Below are positions 9,806 to 19,875 of a stretch of 64,000 bases of DNA, piece after piece. The position numbers and the translations under genes are program-made. How positions within the stretch are numbered: the first letter of the stretch is position 1; each line of letters starts with the position of its first letter. The notes under the pieces are model-generated. The model saw only the letters and a program-made list of their open reading frames with translations. It ran no database searches and was not told where the DNA came from. The stretch is from the NCBI GenBank assembly GCA_024682215.1, contig JAIKZM010000196.1, positions 1 through 64,000 of the forward strand, read 5' to 3'. Source of the stretch: Saccharofermentans sp. (GTDB lineage: Bacteria > Bacillota > Clostridia > Saccharofermentanales > Saccharofermentanaceae).

Positions 9806-9817
9806 TCAAACAGTTGA

Positions 9818-9839
9818 ACATATGAATAACTGTTCATGT
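9818..9839 (+). promoter_or_regulatory. Candidate ArsR/SmtB-family operator
   Basis: Imperfect inverted repeat ACATATGAATAACTGTTCATGT, resembling 12-2-12 SmtB/CzrA operators, just downstream of the promoter and upstream of the arsR-type gene. Confidence 0.65.
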
Positions 9840-9855
9840 GATAAAGGAGGTCAGT

Positions 9856-10185
9856 ATGCCGCGTGCAAGTAAAGCAGAAACTGAAAACACCAGACGTGAG
9901 ATGCCGCCTGAAGAACTGCTTCAGGATCTTGGTGACCTTTTCAAGGTTTTCGGTGATACCACAAGGATCAGGATCATGTATGCACTTTATGAAGGTGAGA
10001 TGAGTGTGAGCGCTATATCCGAACTGCTCGGAATGACACAGCCAGCCATTTCGCATCAGCTCAAGACACTGAAGGCTGCAAACCTCGTTGCCGGCAGAAG
10101 ACAGGGAAAGACGATATTTTACTATCTTTCCGATGAGCATGTTAAATCGATAATCGCTGCCGGATATGAACATCTAACGGAATAA
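9856..10185 (+). CDS. ArsR/SmtB-family metal-responsive repressor
   Basis: 'LFKVFGDTTRIRIMYALYEGEMSVSAISELLGMTQPAISHQLKTLKAANLVAGRRQGKTIFYYLSDEHV'. ATG at 9856 with aaggagg SD; the GTG at 9838 in the ORF track is unlikely. Confidence 0.92.
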   Translation: MPRASKAETENTRREMPPEELLQDLGDLFKVFGDTTRIRIMYALYEGEMSVSAISELLGMTQPAISHQLKTLKAANLVAGRRQGKTIFYYLSDEHVKSIIAAGYEHLTE

Positions 10186-10202
10186 ATAAAAGGAGAATAT
10201 AT

Positions 10203-10421
10203 ATGAAAAAGACATTTGAACTTGAAGATCTTGACTGCGCTAATTGCGCCATGAAGATGCAGGAAGCTATCGAGAAGATCCCCGGAGTGACTTCTTGCTC
10301 CGTAAATTTCATGACACAGAAGATGATCCTTGAAGCTGACGATGCTGAATATGACAAGATACTCAAACAGGCAGTAAAGGCAATTGCAAAGGTAGAACCT
10401 GACTGCACAGTGGTCCTCTGA
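10203..10421 (+). CDS. Stand-alone heavy-metal-associated (HMA) domain protein
   Basis: 72 aa with 'DLDCANCAMKMQEAIEKIPGVTSCSVNFMTQKMILE' (CxxC HMA). Confidence 0.88.
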   Translation: MKKTFELEDLDCANCAMKMQEAIEKIPGVTSCSVNFMTQKMILEADDAEYDKILKQAVKAIAKVEPDCTVVL

Positions 10422-10422
10422 T

Positions 10423-12312
10423 ATGAAATACAAGCTCACCAAAAAACAGAGGAAGATGCTGATACGCATAATCATAGCGTCAGCACTCCTGGCTGTGTGT
10501 GCAGCGGTTACTCATTTTGCCGCACTTCCGTGGTGGGCTGAACTGATTTTATTTGTAATTCCTTATTTGATCGCAGGCTATGACGTGCTGCGCTCGGCTG
10601 CGGTAAACCTCATACATGGTCGCGTCTTTGACGAGAAGTTCCTGATGATGGTTGCTACACTCGGCGCATTCGGAACGGGAGAATATCCTGAAGCATCGTT
10701 CGTTATGCTTTTCTATCAGGTAGGAGAACTGTTCCAGAGCATTGCAGTCGGAAGATCTAGAAAATCGATCGCGAAACTCATGGATATCAGGCCTGATTAT
10801 GCGGTCGTATTAAGAGACGGAAATGAAGAAACGGTTTCTCCTGATGATGTATCCGTAGGTGAGACCATAGTTATTCGTCCCGGTGAAAAGATCCCTTTGG
10901 ACGGTGTGATAACAGAAGGATCAAGTTCGGTTAATACGGCTGCTCTAACAGGTGAATCTGCGCCCGTCGATCTGAGTATCAGTGATACTGTTATTTCAGG
11001 TACTTTGAACCTCACCGGAGTGATCAAAGTTAAGACTACATCCACTTTCGGACAGAGTACTGTTTCTAAGATCCTCGAACTTGTTGAAAATGCTTCCGAT
11101 AAGAAAGCCAAAGTTGAAAACTTCATAACGAAGTTCGCGAGATGGTATACGCCTGCCGTTGTTATCGCAGCTGTTCTTCTTGCAGTCGTACCGCCATGCT
11201 TTTCAGGTATCACGGACCTTGCGGTATGGAAGGATTGGTTTACCAGAGCTCTTGTCTTCCTTGTTGTTTCTTGTCCATGCGCTTTGGTTGTCTCCGTTCC
11301 GCTTTCATTTTTCAGCGGCATAGGTGCGGCATCCAAAAAAGGCATCCTCATCAAGGGTGCAGGTTATATGGAAGTCCTTTCCAAGACCGGAACGGTTGTT
11401 TTCGATAAGACCGGTACGCTTACCAAAGGTGTATTTGCCGTTGATGACATTCATCCGAACATCATCAGCAAACCTGAACTGCTCGATATCGCAGCGGCAT
11501 GTGAGAGCTTTTCAAGCCATCCTGTCGCACAGTCCATAGTAAGGGCACATGAAGGCCATATCGATAAGGACCGCATCTCAAATGTTGAAGAGATGGCAGG
11601 AAAGGGTGTTAAAGCAGTTGTGGACAACCACACGTATTATGTGGGTAACGGTCAGTTAATGGACCTTTGCGGGGCCAAGTGGCATGAATGTCATCTTACG
11701 GGAACGATAATACACATAGCGCGTGAAAATGATAACGGTACGGAATACCTTGGCCACATCGTTATCAATGACGAGATAAAGGAAGATTCTGCAGCCGCAA
11801 TAAAGGAGCTTAAATCGCTCGGCGTAAAGGAACTTGTAATGCTTACCGGCGACAAGGCTAAGGTTGCTCAAAGCGTTGCCGAAAAGATCGGTCTTACAGG
11901 TCATCACGCTGAACTTCTTCCTGCCGACAAGGTCGCCAAGGTCGAAGAGCTGCTTCAGAAAAGCGGTGAAAAGCTTGCGTTTGTCGGCGACGGCATAAAT
12001 GACGCTCCGGTGCTTATGCGTGCGGACATAGGTATTGCAATGGGCGCAATGGGTTCTGATGCCGCTATCGAATCGGCAGACGTTGTTCTCATGGATGATA
12101 AACCGTCGAAGATCGCGACTGCCGTAAGGATATCAAGAAAGACCATGCGCATTGTTTGGGAGAATATCATTTTCGCGCTCGGCGTAAAGATCGTGATACT
12201 CATACTCAGTGCACTCGGAATAGCAAACATGTGGCTTGCGGTCTTCGGAGACGTAGGTGTGCTTATACTTGCGATACTCAATGCAGTAAGGTGTATGAGA
12301 GTTAAAGATTAA
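10423..12312 (+). CDS. Heavy-metal-translocating P1B-type ATPase (Zn/Cd/Pb class)
   Basis: 'SCPCALVVSVPLSFFSGIGAASKKGILIKG', 'FDKTGTLTKG', 'MLTGDKAKVA', 'GDGINDAPVL'. Confidence 0.93.
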   Translation: MKYKLTKKQRKMLIRIIIASALLAVCAAVTHFAALPWWAELILFVIPYLIAGYDVLRSAAVNLIHGRVFDEKFLMMVATLGAFGTGEYPEASFVMLFYQVGELFQSIAVGRSRKSIAKLMDIRPDYAVVLRDGNEETVSPDDVSVGETIVIRPGEKIPLDGVITEGSSSVNTAALTGESAPVDLSISDTVISGTLNLTGVIKVKTTSTFGQSTVSKILELVENASDKKAKVENFITKFARWYTPAVVIAAVLLAVVPPCFSGITDLAVWKDWFTRALVFLVVSCPCALVVSVPLSFFSGIGAASKKGILIKGAGYMEVLSKTGTVVFDKTGTLTKGVFAVDDIHPNIISKPELLDIAAACESFSSHPVAQSIVRAHEGHIDKDRISNVEEMAGKGVKAVVDNHTYYVGNGQLMDLCGAKWHECHLTGTIIHIARENDNGTEYLGHIVINDEIKEDSAAAIKELKSLGVKELVMLTGDKAKVAQSVAEKIGLTGHHAELLPADKVAKVEELLQKSGEKLAFVGDGINDAPVLMRADIGIAMGAMGSDAAIESADVVLMDDKPSKIATAVRISRKTMRIVWENIIFALGVKIVILILSALGIANMWLAVFGDVGVLILAILNAVRCMRVKD

Positions 12313-12412
12313 TACTGTGTCAGAGGCGGTGTATCTGTCCTGATAATCGTACCCTTAATTTGACCCCGGTGAGTTAGAATATACTCAAAGATTTCTATCG
12401 GGGTGTCAGCTG

Positions 12413-15400
12413 ATGATTAATATCTACAGATACGGCGGGATCGATTGCATTACTCCCGCAGTTATCAGGAAAGAATTGAGCAGGGAAGATCCGCGCGAGG
12501 TCATCTTTATCGTGCCTGAATTTGCCAAGGCACAGGTAGAACGTGAGATATTGTTTGAACTCGGGGGCGCCTGCAGACAGCGCGGAGCTTCGATCCGTTC
12601 TGAAGACCGCGAGATACCGGTCGATTCGTCATTTGTCGGCGGAGATGTATTGAGCTTCATCACTCTTTCCACAGCCATTCTTGATTCGGCCGGATATGAG
12701 TATGGCGGAGCGGGAAGCGATGTTGCATTAAGGTGTGCGATCTATTCGGTCCTTGCCAATTACAACAAAGACTTCAAGACGTTCGGAAAGCTCACCAGCA
12801 GATTCGAGTATATAAATATGCTCATCGATCTTTTGGGTGACTTTACAAGATACGGTATAGGCGTATCACAGCTTGAAGAAGCCATAGCTAATTCATCCGC
12901 ATTTTCCGCAGAGTACAGATGCAAACTTGAAGACATTAAACTGATGATGGAATCGATCGGTAAGATCAATGACCAGTATGGAATGTCTTTCCTTAAGAAC
13001 CGTATTGAAGCTGCGAGCCAGCTGCTTATGCAGGTTACATCAGACAAGCTTAAGAGCAGGAGGTTTTCCGGACTGAGAAAACTCTTAGCTTCGCGCTTTG
13101 TTTTTATCGGATTTGGATCAGGCAGAAATCTTACCCCGCAGGAATATCTTCTCGTAAATCTTCTTTCTGAAAAAGGGGCGGATATTTCTTTCTATGTCCT
13201 TTCAACTGATAAGGCACCTTTTTCCGGAAAGAATATTTATAAGGTCGGCAATGTGTTCACTGACCGGATGAAGGCACGCGGTGCTTCTGTTCATGAATTC
13301 GAAAGAGATGACGTGGGAGATGCGAAGTTTGCGGAATTCATCGGGCCGTTTGCATTAGATGCCCCTTACGAAGGTGAGACCACGGACAGGGTCAGGCTCG
13401 CAGCTGTTGCGGGTGCAGACAACCAGCTCGGATATGTTTTCTCCGAGGTGATAAGACTTACCCGTGATGAAGGTTACAGATACCGCGATATAAGGATCGT
13501 CTGCTGTGATGACGATCTTTCCGGAAGGATGAGGAGCAATGCGGAGCTTTTCGGACTAGATCTCTTTATCGACAGACGCATCGAACTATGGAGCACGCTT
13601 GTCCCCGTATTTGCCGTAACCGTACTGGAGCTCCCTGTACATAATTACAGGATCAGTGATGTTTTGAGAGCAATGAGATGCGGTCTGGTCAAAGTGCCGC
13701 CTGTCATCGTTGATATGTTTGATAACTACTGCAGGCGGATGAATATCACTGACGGCACAAGGCTTTTCAAGAGTTCCGTATATCTTAAAGCACGTAAAGA
13801 TGAGGACGGCAATCCTGCTAAGAAAGACAGGATTACTTTGCCGGATGCATATGAAGACATCAAGGCTGGTCAGATGATCGAGGAAGGTGAGTTTTACTGG
13901 AAATACATAGTTCAGTCAAAACTTATTCCTCTTAAAAGATCTGCCGATACGATCGCTGACGAGAAGCTTTTGAGCCGTAAGGCCATGCTTCTCAGAGAGC
14001 TTCTGATCGAGCACCGTGATGATGTCGTACTGTTGTCGGATGAACAGCAGAATGCCAAGGAAAGTGAAGCTGCTGCGGCACTCGTCCGCGGATTCGATGA
14101 GGTTATGAACCTGCTTACGCTGTTTACACATGAGATGAACGATGTGCCGATCACTCAGAGAGCATTCATTTCCCTTATCAGGACCGATATGAAAAACAGG
14201 ATCGAAGGCACTATCCCTCTTAAGGTCGATTCCATTGAGATAACGACACCGGACAGGGCTTTTGTCACGCCCTGCAAGGTGATGTTCATCCTTGGAGCAT
14301 CGCGCGAGAATTTCCCGCACAAAAAGGGTTCTGAAGGTCTCCTTAGTACAGGCGAATTAAGGAACCTTTCACAGTCGGTCACAGATTGTGAGCTTCCTGA
14401 TAAGAATGAGACGAGGACAAAGGAAGAATTCGTCACGTGCTGTCTTACACTGGGCACCGTGACTGACAGACTTTACATGATCCATAATTCCGATAAGAAC
14501 TTCACGAGCAGCGTGTACGATTATCTCAATACTGTTGCCGATCCCGGAAGATTTGTAAACGGATATCAGGCTCCCGTTACGGGTGTCTTCAGGAAACGGA
14601 ATCATATATTTGCCGATTCCTGCATTGACAGTGGGATCATGGAGGATATCCTTGTTCTTCCTGAGTCAGGGGAGAAGGGAATGCATCTGAGTGTAAGTGC
14701 TCTTGAGGAGTTCAATGCGTGCCATCTGAAGTACATGCTTAACCGTGTGCTCGGTATCAGGGACCGTGAAGACAATACGGATATAGATTCGAGATCTTAC
14801 GGAACGCTTATCCACAAGATGTATGAGATCGGACTTTCCGAAATCGGACGTGATGATTTCGGTTCTAAAGCAGGAGAATTGCTTGAAAATGAGGAACTTT
14901 ACAACAGTAAAGTCAACGATGTCTTTGAGCATGCCGTGCTGGCCGAGAGCATTCCCGGTACGGTCGATGATGACGGTGAGACAGAGAAGATCAATCACGG
15001 CTTTGATGCTGATACGGGTGTGAAGCTTCGCAGGATGTTCAAGCTTACTTTCAGGGGAATACTGAACGATATTTTGAATACTGGATTCTTACCTGCCGGA
15101 TATGAAGCACGGATAGGTGTGGTATCAAAGGATTTTAGCGGAAGAGAGATAAGTCTTTCGCTTGAGGATGAAGAACTTGAGAAAGAGACAGGTCTCAAGC
15201 TCAGATTTAACGGATTTATCGACCGTTTCGACATGAGGGAGCCCGGGCAGGGTGAAGAAGGCCTCAGAGTAATCGATTACAAGAGCGGTGATAAAAAGAT
15301 AAAGACAGCCGAACTCTTTAACGGTATACAGATCCAGCTTCCGCTTTATACCAGAGCGTTATGCGCAGGATATGGAATCGATCCTGCAGGATGTGATTAC

Positions 15401-15844
15401 GGTTATTTCAACGTTGGTTTGAAAGCTGCTTCAGGAAAGAAACCTCTGGCTTTTGAACCGAAAACCGCCAAGGCAGGTTCTGACTATAAGGATGAAGACA
15501 TAAAGCTTGCCCTTGAATATTCGAATTATATCGTAAAGAACTCCGTAAATGAGATCAAAGCGGGCAAAGCAGATGCGCTGGTATGTCCCGGATATCATTA
15601 TTGCGGCTTCTGTCCGTACGGAGGCGCTTGCGGCAATGTTCCGTCCAGACCCGCTGACCGTTTGGAGAATAAAAAGCCCGGTGATGTTTACTCCGGTTAT
15701 CTTGAGAAAGCGGCGGAAAAGACTGGCGGCAACAGTCACGATTCTGACGGAAAGCCTAACAGAAAGAGTATGGAAGAAGCATATAAGATGATGATGCGTG
15801 AAAAACTCGGAATAAAAAAAGACAGCGACGGAGGTGAAGCATAA
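12413..15844 (+). CDS. addB: ATP-dependent helicase/nuclease subunit B
   Basis: AddB-like inactivated helicase and C-terminal nuclease ('LRVIDYKSGDKKIKTAELFNGIQIQLPLYTRAL') with Fe-S Cys cluster '...CPGYHYCGFCPYGGAC'. Directly followed by addA. Confidence 0.88.
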   Translation: MINIYRYGGIDCITPAVIRKELSREDPREVIFIVPEFAKAQVEREILFELGGACRQRGASIRSEDREIPVDSSFVGGDVLSFITLSTAILDSAGYEYGGAGSDVALRCAIYSVLANYNKDFKTFGKLTSRFEYINMLIDLLGDFTRYGIGVSQLEEAIANSSAFSAEYRCKLEDIKLMMESIGKINDQYGMSFLKNRIEAASQLLMQVTSDKLKSRRFSGLRKLLASRFVFIGFGSGRNLTPQEYLLVNLLSEKGADISFYVLSTDKAPFSGKNIYKVGNVFTDRMKARGASVHEFERDDVGDAKFAEFIGPFALDAPYEGETTDRVRLAAVAGADNQLGYVFSEVIRLTRDEGYRYRDIRIVCCDDDLSGRMRSNAELFGLDLFIDRRIELWSTLVPVFAVTVLELPVHNYRISDVLRAMRCGLVKVPPVIVDMFDNYCRRMNITDGTRLFKSSVYLKARKDEDGNPAKKDRITLPDAYEDIKAGQMIEEGEFYWKYIVQSKLIPLKRSADTIADEKLLSRKAMLLRELLIEHRDDVVLLSDEQQNAKESEAAAALVRGFDEVMNLLTLFTHEMNDVPITQRAFISLIRTDMKNRIEGTIPLKVDSIEITTPDRAFVTPCKVMFILGASRENFPHKKGSEGLLSTGELRNLSQSVTDCELPDKNETRTKEEFVTCCLTLGTVTDRLYMIHNSDKNFTSSVYDYLNTVADPGRFVNGYQAPVTGVFRKRNHIFADSCIDSGIMEDILVLPESGEKGMHLSVSALEEFNACHLKYMLNRVLGIRDREDNTDIDSRSYGTLIHKMYEIGLSEIGRDDFGSKAGELLENEELYNSKVNDVFEHAVLAESIPGTVDDDGETEKINHGFDADTGVKLRRMFKLTFRGILNDILNTGFLPAGYEARIGVVSKDFSGREISLSLEDEELEKETGLKLRFNGFIDRFDMREPGQGEEGLRVIDYKSGDKKIKTAELFNGIQIQLPLYTRALCAGYGIDPAGCDYGYFNVGLKAASGKKPLAFEPKTAKAGSDYKDEDIKLALEYSNYIVKNSVNEIKAGKADALVCPGYHYCGFCPYGGACGNVPSRPADRLENKKPGDVYSGYLEKAAEKTGGNSHDSDGKPNRKSMEEAYKMMMREKLGIKKDSDGGEA

Positions 15845-18800
15845 TGGGACAGAAACCTTCGGTCGATCAGCAGGCCATCATCGATAATAAGACTGAGAAT
15901 ATACTGGTTCCCGCTGCAGCGGGTTCAGGTAAGACCACGGTAATGATCGAGAGGATCATTACCAAGATCATCGAGGATATCAAGGACGATTCCATTCCCG
16001 AAAATGAGAAGCATTCGCTCGACAGCATACTGGTCGTAACTTTTACCATAGCCGCAGCAGAACACATGCGCGAAAAGGCGGAAGATGCGATCAATAAAGC
16101 TATTTCTGACAACAGGGATGATCCCGCGCTCGTTGCAAAGCTTACAAGGCAAAAAGACCTGCTGCCCAATTCGTATATTCAGACGTTCGATTCGTTTTGC
16201 GCAAGGGTTATCAGGGAGAAAGGATATTGTGCTGCCGATTCGGAAGAGGCTGACGTTTTCGATCCTGCCAATATAGTACTGGATGAACACGAGAAGACCA
16301 TTCTCAAGAACGCGGCTGCAAAGCAGGCGGTCAAACAGATGTATGAGTCTGTAAAAGATGAGAGCGATCCTTTCATTAAGCTTACCCAGCGCTTCGGAGA
16401 CGGCCGTACCGACTCTTCGCTGATAACGGCGGCACTTGATATCTATGACAAACTTAGAAGTCTTCCGAGATATAAGGATGTCATTATTGCGGAAGTTGAA
16501 AAAAGAAAGCTCTGTGATGATTCAGGCAAACTCGCCTATGCCGATAAGATGACAGCGGTAATGGGTGATGTCATTGATTTTCTCGTCAGGAAAAAATCGG
16601 AGATCGAATCACAGGGAGGACTGACAGATCTGCTCAATACCAATCCCGAGCTGTACGTGATAAAGAAGGGTAAACTTAAGGACCATGAGGTCAATGAAAG
16701 ATCTCTTGAGTTTGTCGGCAAAGTCACGGAACTTATTGAAAGACATGAGAAGCTTTTCAGAGAGTCTGATTATGATGACATCTATGATCTTGCATTCATG
16801 ATGATCTCTGAATGGCAGGAGCTTAAAGATGCTTACGGTTTTGCACGCATGACGACCAGATCCAGTGTTCTGAAAGATGATCCGGGTCTTTACCGTGAGT
16901 ACGATCTTGAGGCTGATTCCGTAAGAGCAATCTTTAATCTCATTCTCGAAGACCCGAAGGACGGTTCGGCGGTAAAAAGATCCGCTCCGAAAGAGCTCGC
17001 CGATCTGTTTTCACTGCTTAAGAATAACGATAAGAACAAACTGCTTCAGCTGCAGAAGGAACGTACCGAAGTTACCGGTGCCATGGTCGGGCTTCTTCTT
17101 AAGATCGACAAGTGCTTTTCTGAACTGAAAGCAGGCGTTCACGGAATGGATTTTTCGGATCAGGAATATGCAGCTTACGATATCCTTGATACCGAGGATG
17201 CCGCGCATTTCTATCAGGATAAATTCGTGGAGATCTATATTGATGAGTATCAGGATAATACAAGACTGCAGGATGACATAATCAGCAAGATCTCACGTAA
17301 GGGAGGCAACGTTTTCAGGGTAGGAGACGTTAAGCAGAGCATTTACCGTTTCAGACATGCCGAACCGGGAATATTCAATGAGAAGATCGACAGATATAAG
17401 GCTGACTCTTCACTCGGCAAAGTTCTGCCTCTGACAGAGAACTTCAGAAGCAGTCCGCAGATACTTGCTTTCGTTAACCACATATTCGAACAGGCCATGA
17501 CGAGAGACGGTTCCGAGATCGATTACGGCCCTGATCAGCGTCTTAATCATCCGGAGAACGGAGGCTGTGAAGATCAAGGCGAGGCAGGACTTCCCAAGGT
17601 GATCGTCATTGATTCCGATGGCGCCGGAAGTTTTGACGGCATGAATATGGGAAAAGATCTTTCCGGTGATGCTGATGAGGATGACGGTTTTGATCAGTCT
17701 GACTATGGTGACGCTTACGGCAATCCATCAGGTGCCGGAGATCCCGGAGATAATGAGGAACAGCCGCTTAACGGTGAGATAAAAGCTCTTTGCCTCGGTG
17801 TGGAAAAAGAGATCAGAAACTATATGTCGCAGTTTGATCCTGCGGACCCGGAATACGAGTCACATTACGGTGATATCTGTGTTCTTACTTCGATCAAGAG
17901 CGAATCGGAAACAATATCCGATTTTCTCAACAGTCACGGGCTTCCTTCCGCCGGAAGATTTACCACAAGTATCTTCGGGGATCTTGATATCAGGGGCATC
18001 ATAAACTGCATCGTCTGTCTCGGTAATTCACTGAGGGATGAGTATCTTTGCGGCATGCTCCTGGCCCCTTACAGGAATACCAATTTTACGGTCAATGATA
18101 TCGCAACGGTTCAGGCGTTTATCGTTAAGAATGAACCCGCGCTCAGGAAGGAATATCTTTTAAGAAAGATAAAAAGGTACTGTGAGTGCTGTGACAACGA
18201 ACTGTCCGGGAGACTGGGTTCCTTTGTTGAATGGTTTGAAAATCTGAGAATGAAGGCCATGACTTGTGATATTGACGAGATAATCGAACTTATCTATAAG
18301 CGTACCGATATCAAGGCTACAGTTGCCCATAAGGAAGGTAACTTCAACAAGCTGATCATTTTCAAAGACTGGATGAGTGCGAATTTCAAGCGATTCGGTT
18401 GCGACATATCGGGAGTTGCAGGAGAACTCGAAAATATGAAGATCCAGATCGACACGGCATCGATCGAATCCGGTAAGAACGAGAATAATAAGATAACCTG
18501 CATGAACTTCCATAAGAGCAAAGGCTTGGAGTATCCGTTTGTCATCTTTGCGCTTAAGGACTGCAAAGGAAAAGGATCCGGTTCGGGTGCCGGTTTTGAT
18601 CCGCTCTTCGGATTCATCTTCGAAGATTACAATGCTGAAAATGTTACAAGGAACAGGTCTTTGGATCAGCTTATATACAGGTTTGACAGTGTTCTGGCCG
18701 AAAATGCCGAAGTCTTAAGGGATCTGTATGTTACTCTTACAAGAGCTAAGACCAGGCTTTCCATCGTTACATGGGATTGTGCGAATAAGAGGAACAAGGC

Positions 18801-19875
18801 TCTTGAAAAAGCAGCCGCTGTCACGGCACAGGCCGGAGGTGAAACGTTCAGGCGTATTGACTGGCTTTCAGGCGGAAGGAGCATGTGCTCTGATATGTTC
18901 ATGTGCCTTCTGAGGACTGACTCGGATGAAGCGCTGAAACTGCGCAGACTCTGTGAAACGGATCCGGCGGTTAATATCGGGTTTAAGGCATGTACCCAAA
19001 AGAATAACCAGGAACCGGGCTGCGTTCCGGGCAACAGGGGTTATATTGTGGAGATCGTGGATGAGGAAGCTGCCAGACAGCTTGATCTCGAATCAAGAGC
19101 GAACTTGAAAGAAACCGTCGCAAGCGAAGATCAGAAAGAGACATCCGATGACCTTTTTGACAGTGAGGGCAATATCATTTTCGATCAGTACAAATATGAG
19201 GCTGAGACGCGTATTCCTTTCAAGGTTTCCGTTACCGGTATCAGGCATGGCAATCTTGAGGAAACCCGTCATGTTGATCTGGAGGTTCCTTCGGCTTCTG
19301 ATTTTGAGAACTACGGAAAGAGCAAGCTTACGGCAGCATCTAAAGGTACTGTCCTGCATAAACTGATGCGATTTATGGATACTTCCAGGCTCAGGGAGGA
19401 ACCGGATTCGTTCGATGATGAGGTGGAGACGCTGATAACCGACAGGCTGTTTGCCGAATACAGTGCGGAGAATATAAGGGAATGCGCTTTGGAATTCAGG
19501 AAAGGTATTCTTGCGTTTGCATCAAGTGATGTATGTAAAGCTGCAGATAAAGCGGATGCCGAAGGGAAGACCGACAGGGAAAAACATCTTGTCTTTGCCG
19601 TGCCGGCAGATGAAGAAGCCGGTACTGACGTCGCTCTCGTTCAGGGTATTATCGACCTTGTATATGAAGGTGGTTCCGGTTGGGTGATCGTGGATTACAA
19701 GACTGACCGGTTTAGTGAGAATGAGGCTCCCGGAAAAGACGAACGTGCCGCTTTGGCTAAAGAGAAACATGCATTCCAGCTTAACTCCTACGCAGCGGCA
19801 TTTGAAGCTGCAGGGCGTAAGGTAACCGGCAGATATCTCTATCTGGTCAGATATGGTGAGTTTGTAGAGGTTTAA
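15844..19875 (+). CDS. addA: ATP-dependent helicase/nuclease subunit A (UvrD-family)
   Basis: 'LVPAAAGSGKTTVMIERI', 'IYIDEYQDNTRLQD', 'VGDVKQSIYRFRHAEP', C-terminal 'QGIIDLVYEGGSGWVIVDYKTDR'. Confidence 0.92.
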   Translation: MGQKPSVDQQAIIDNKTENILVPAAAGSGKTTVMIERIITKIIEDIKDDSIPENEKHSLDSILVVTFTIAAAEHMREKAEDAINKAISDNRDDPALVAKLTRQKDLLPNSYIQTFDSFCARVIREKGYCAADSEEADVFDPANIVLDEHEKTILKNAAAKQAVKQMYESVKDESDPFIKLTQRFGDGRTDSSLITAALDIYDKLRSLPRYKDVIIAEVEKRKLCDDSGKLAYADKMTAVMGDVIDFLVRKKSEIESQGGLTDLLNTNPELYVIKKGKLKDHEVNERSLEFVGKVTELIERHEKLFRESDYDDIYDLAFMMISEWQELKDAYGFARMTTRSSVLKDDPGLYREYDLEADSVRAIFNLILEDPKDGSAVKRSAPKELADLFSLLKNNDKNKLLQLQKERTEVTGAMVGLLLKIDKCFSELKAGVHGMDFSDQEYAAYDILDTEDAAHFYQDKFVEIYIDEYQDNTRLQDDIISKISRKGGNVFRVGDVKQSIYRFRHAEPGIFNEKIDRYKADSSLGKVLPLTENFRSSPQILAFVNHIFEQAMTRDGSEIDYGPDQRLNHPENGGCEDQGEAGLPKVIVIDSDGAGSFDGMNMGKDLSGDADEDDGFDQSDYGDAYGNPSGAGDPGDNEEQPLNGEIKALCLGVEKEIRNYMSQFDPADPEYESHYGDICVLTSIKSESETISDFLNSHGLPSAGRFTTSIFGDLDIRGIINCIVCLGNSLRDEYLCGMLLAPYRNTNFTVNDIATVQAFIVKNEPALRKEYLLRKIKRYCECCDNELSGRLGSFVEWFENLRMKAMTCDIDEIIELIYKRTDIKATVAHKEGNFNKLIIFKDWMSANFKRFGCDISGVAGELENMKIQIDTASIESGKNENNKITCMNFHKSKGLEYPFVIFALKDCKGKGSGSGAGFDPLFGFIFEDYNAENVTRNRSLDQLIYRFDSVLAENAEVLRDLYVTLTRAKTRLSIVTWDCANKRNKALEKAAAVTAQAGGETFRRIDWLSGGRSMCSDMFMCLLRTDSDEALKLRRLCETDPAVNIGFKACTQKNNQEPGCVPGNRGYIVEIVDEEAARQLDLESRANLKETVASEDQKETSDDLFDSEGNIIFDQYKYEAETRIPFKVSVTGIRHGNLEETRHVDLEVPSASDFENYGKSKLTAASKGTVLHKLMRFMDTSRLREEPDSFDDEVETLITDRLFAEYSAENIRECALEFRKGILAFASSDVCKAADKADAEGKTDREKHLVFAVPADEEAGTDVALVQGIIDLVYEGGSGWVIVDYKTDRFSENEAPGKDERAALAKEKHAFQLNSYAAAFEAAGRKVTGRYLYLVRYGEFVEV

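Noticed and set aside
9760-12412. Metal-resistance operon as a horizontally acquired mobile island
   Set aside because: No transposase, integrase, direct repeats or tRNA insertion site seen; flanks are ordinary chromosomal genes.
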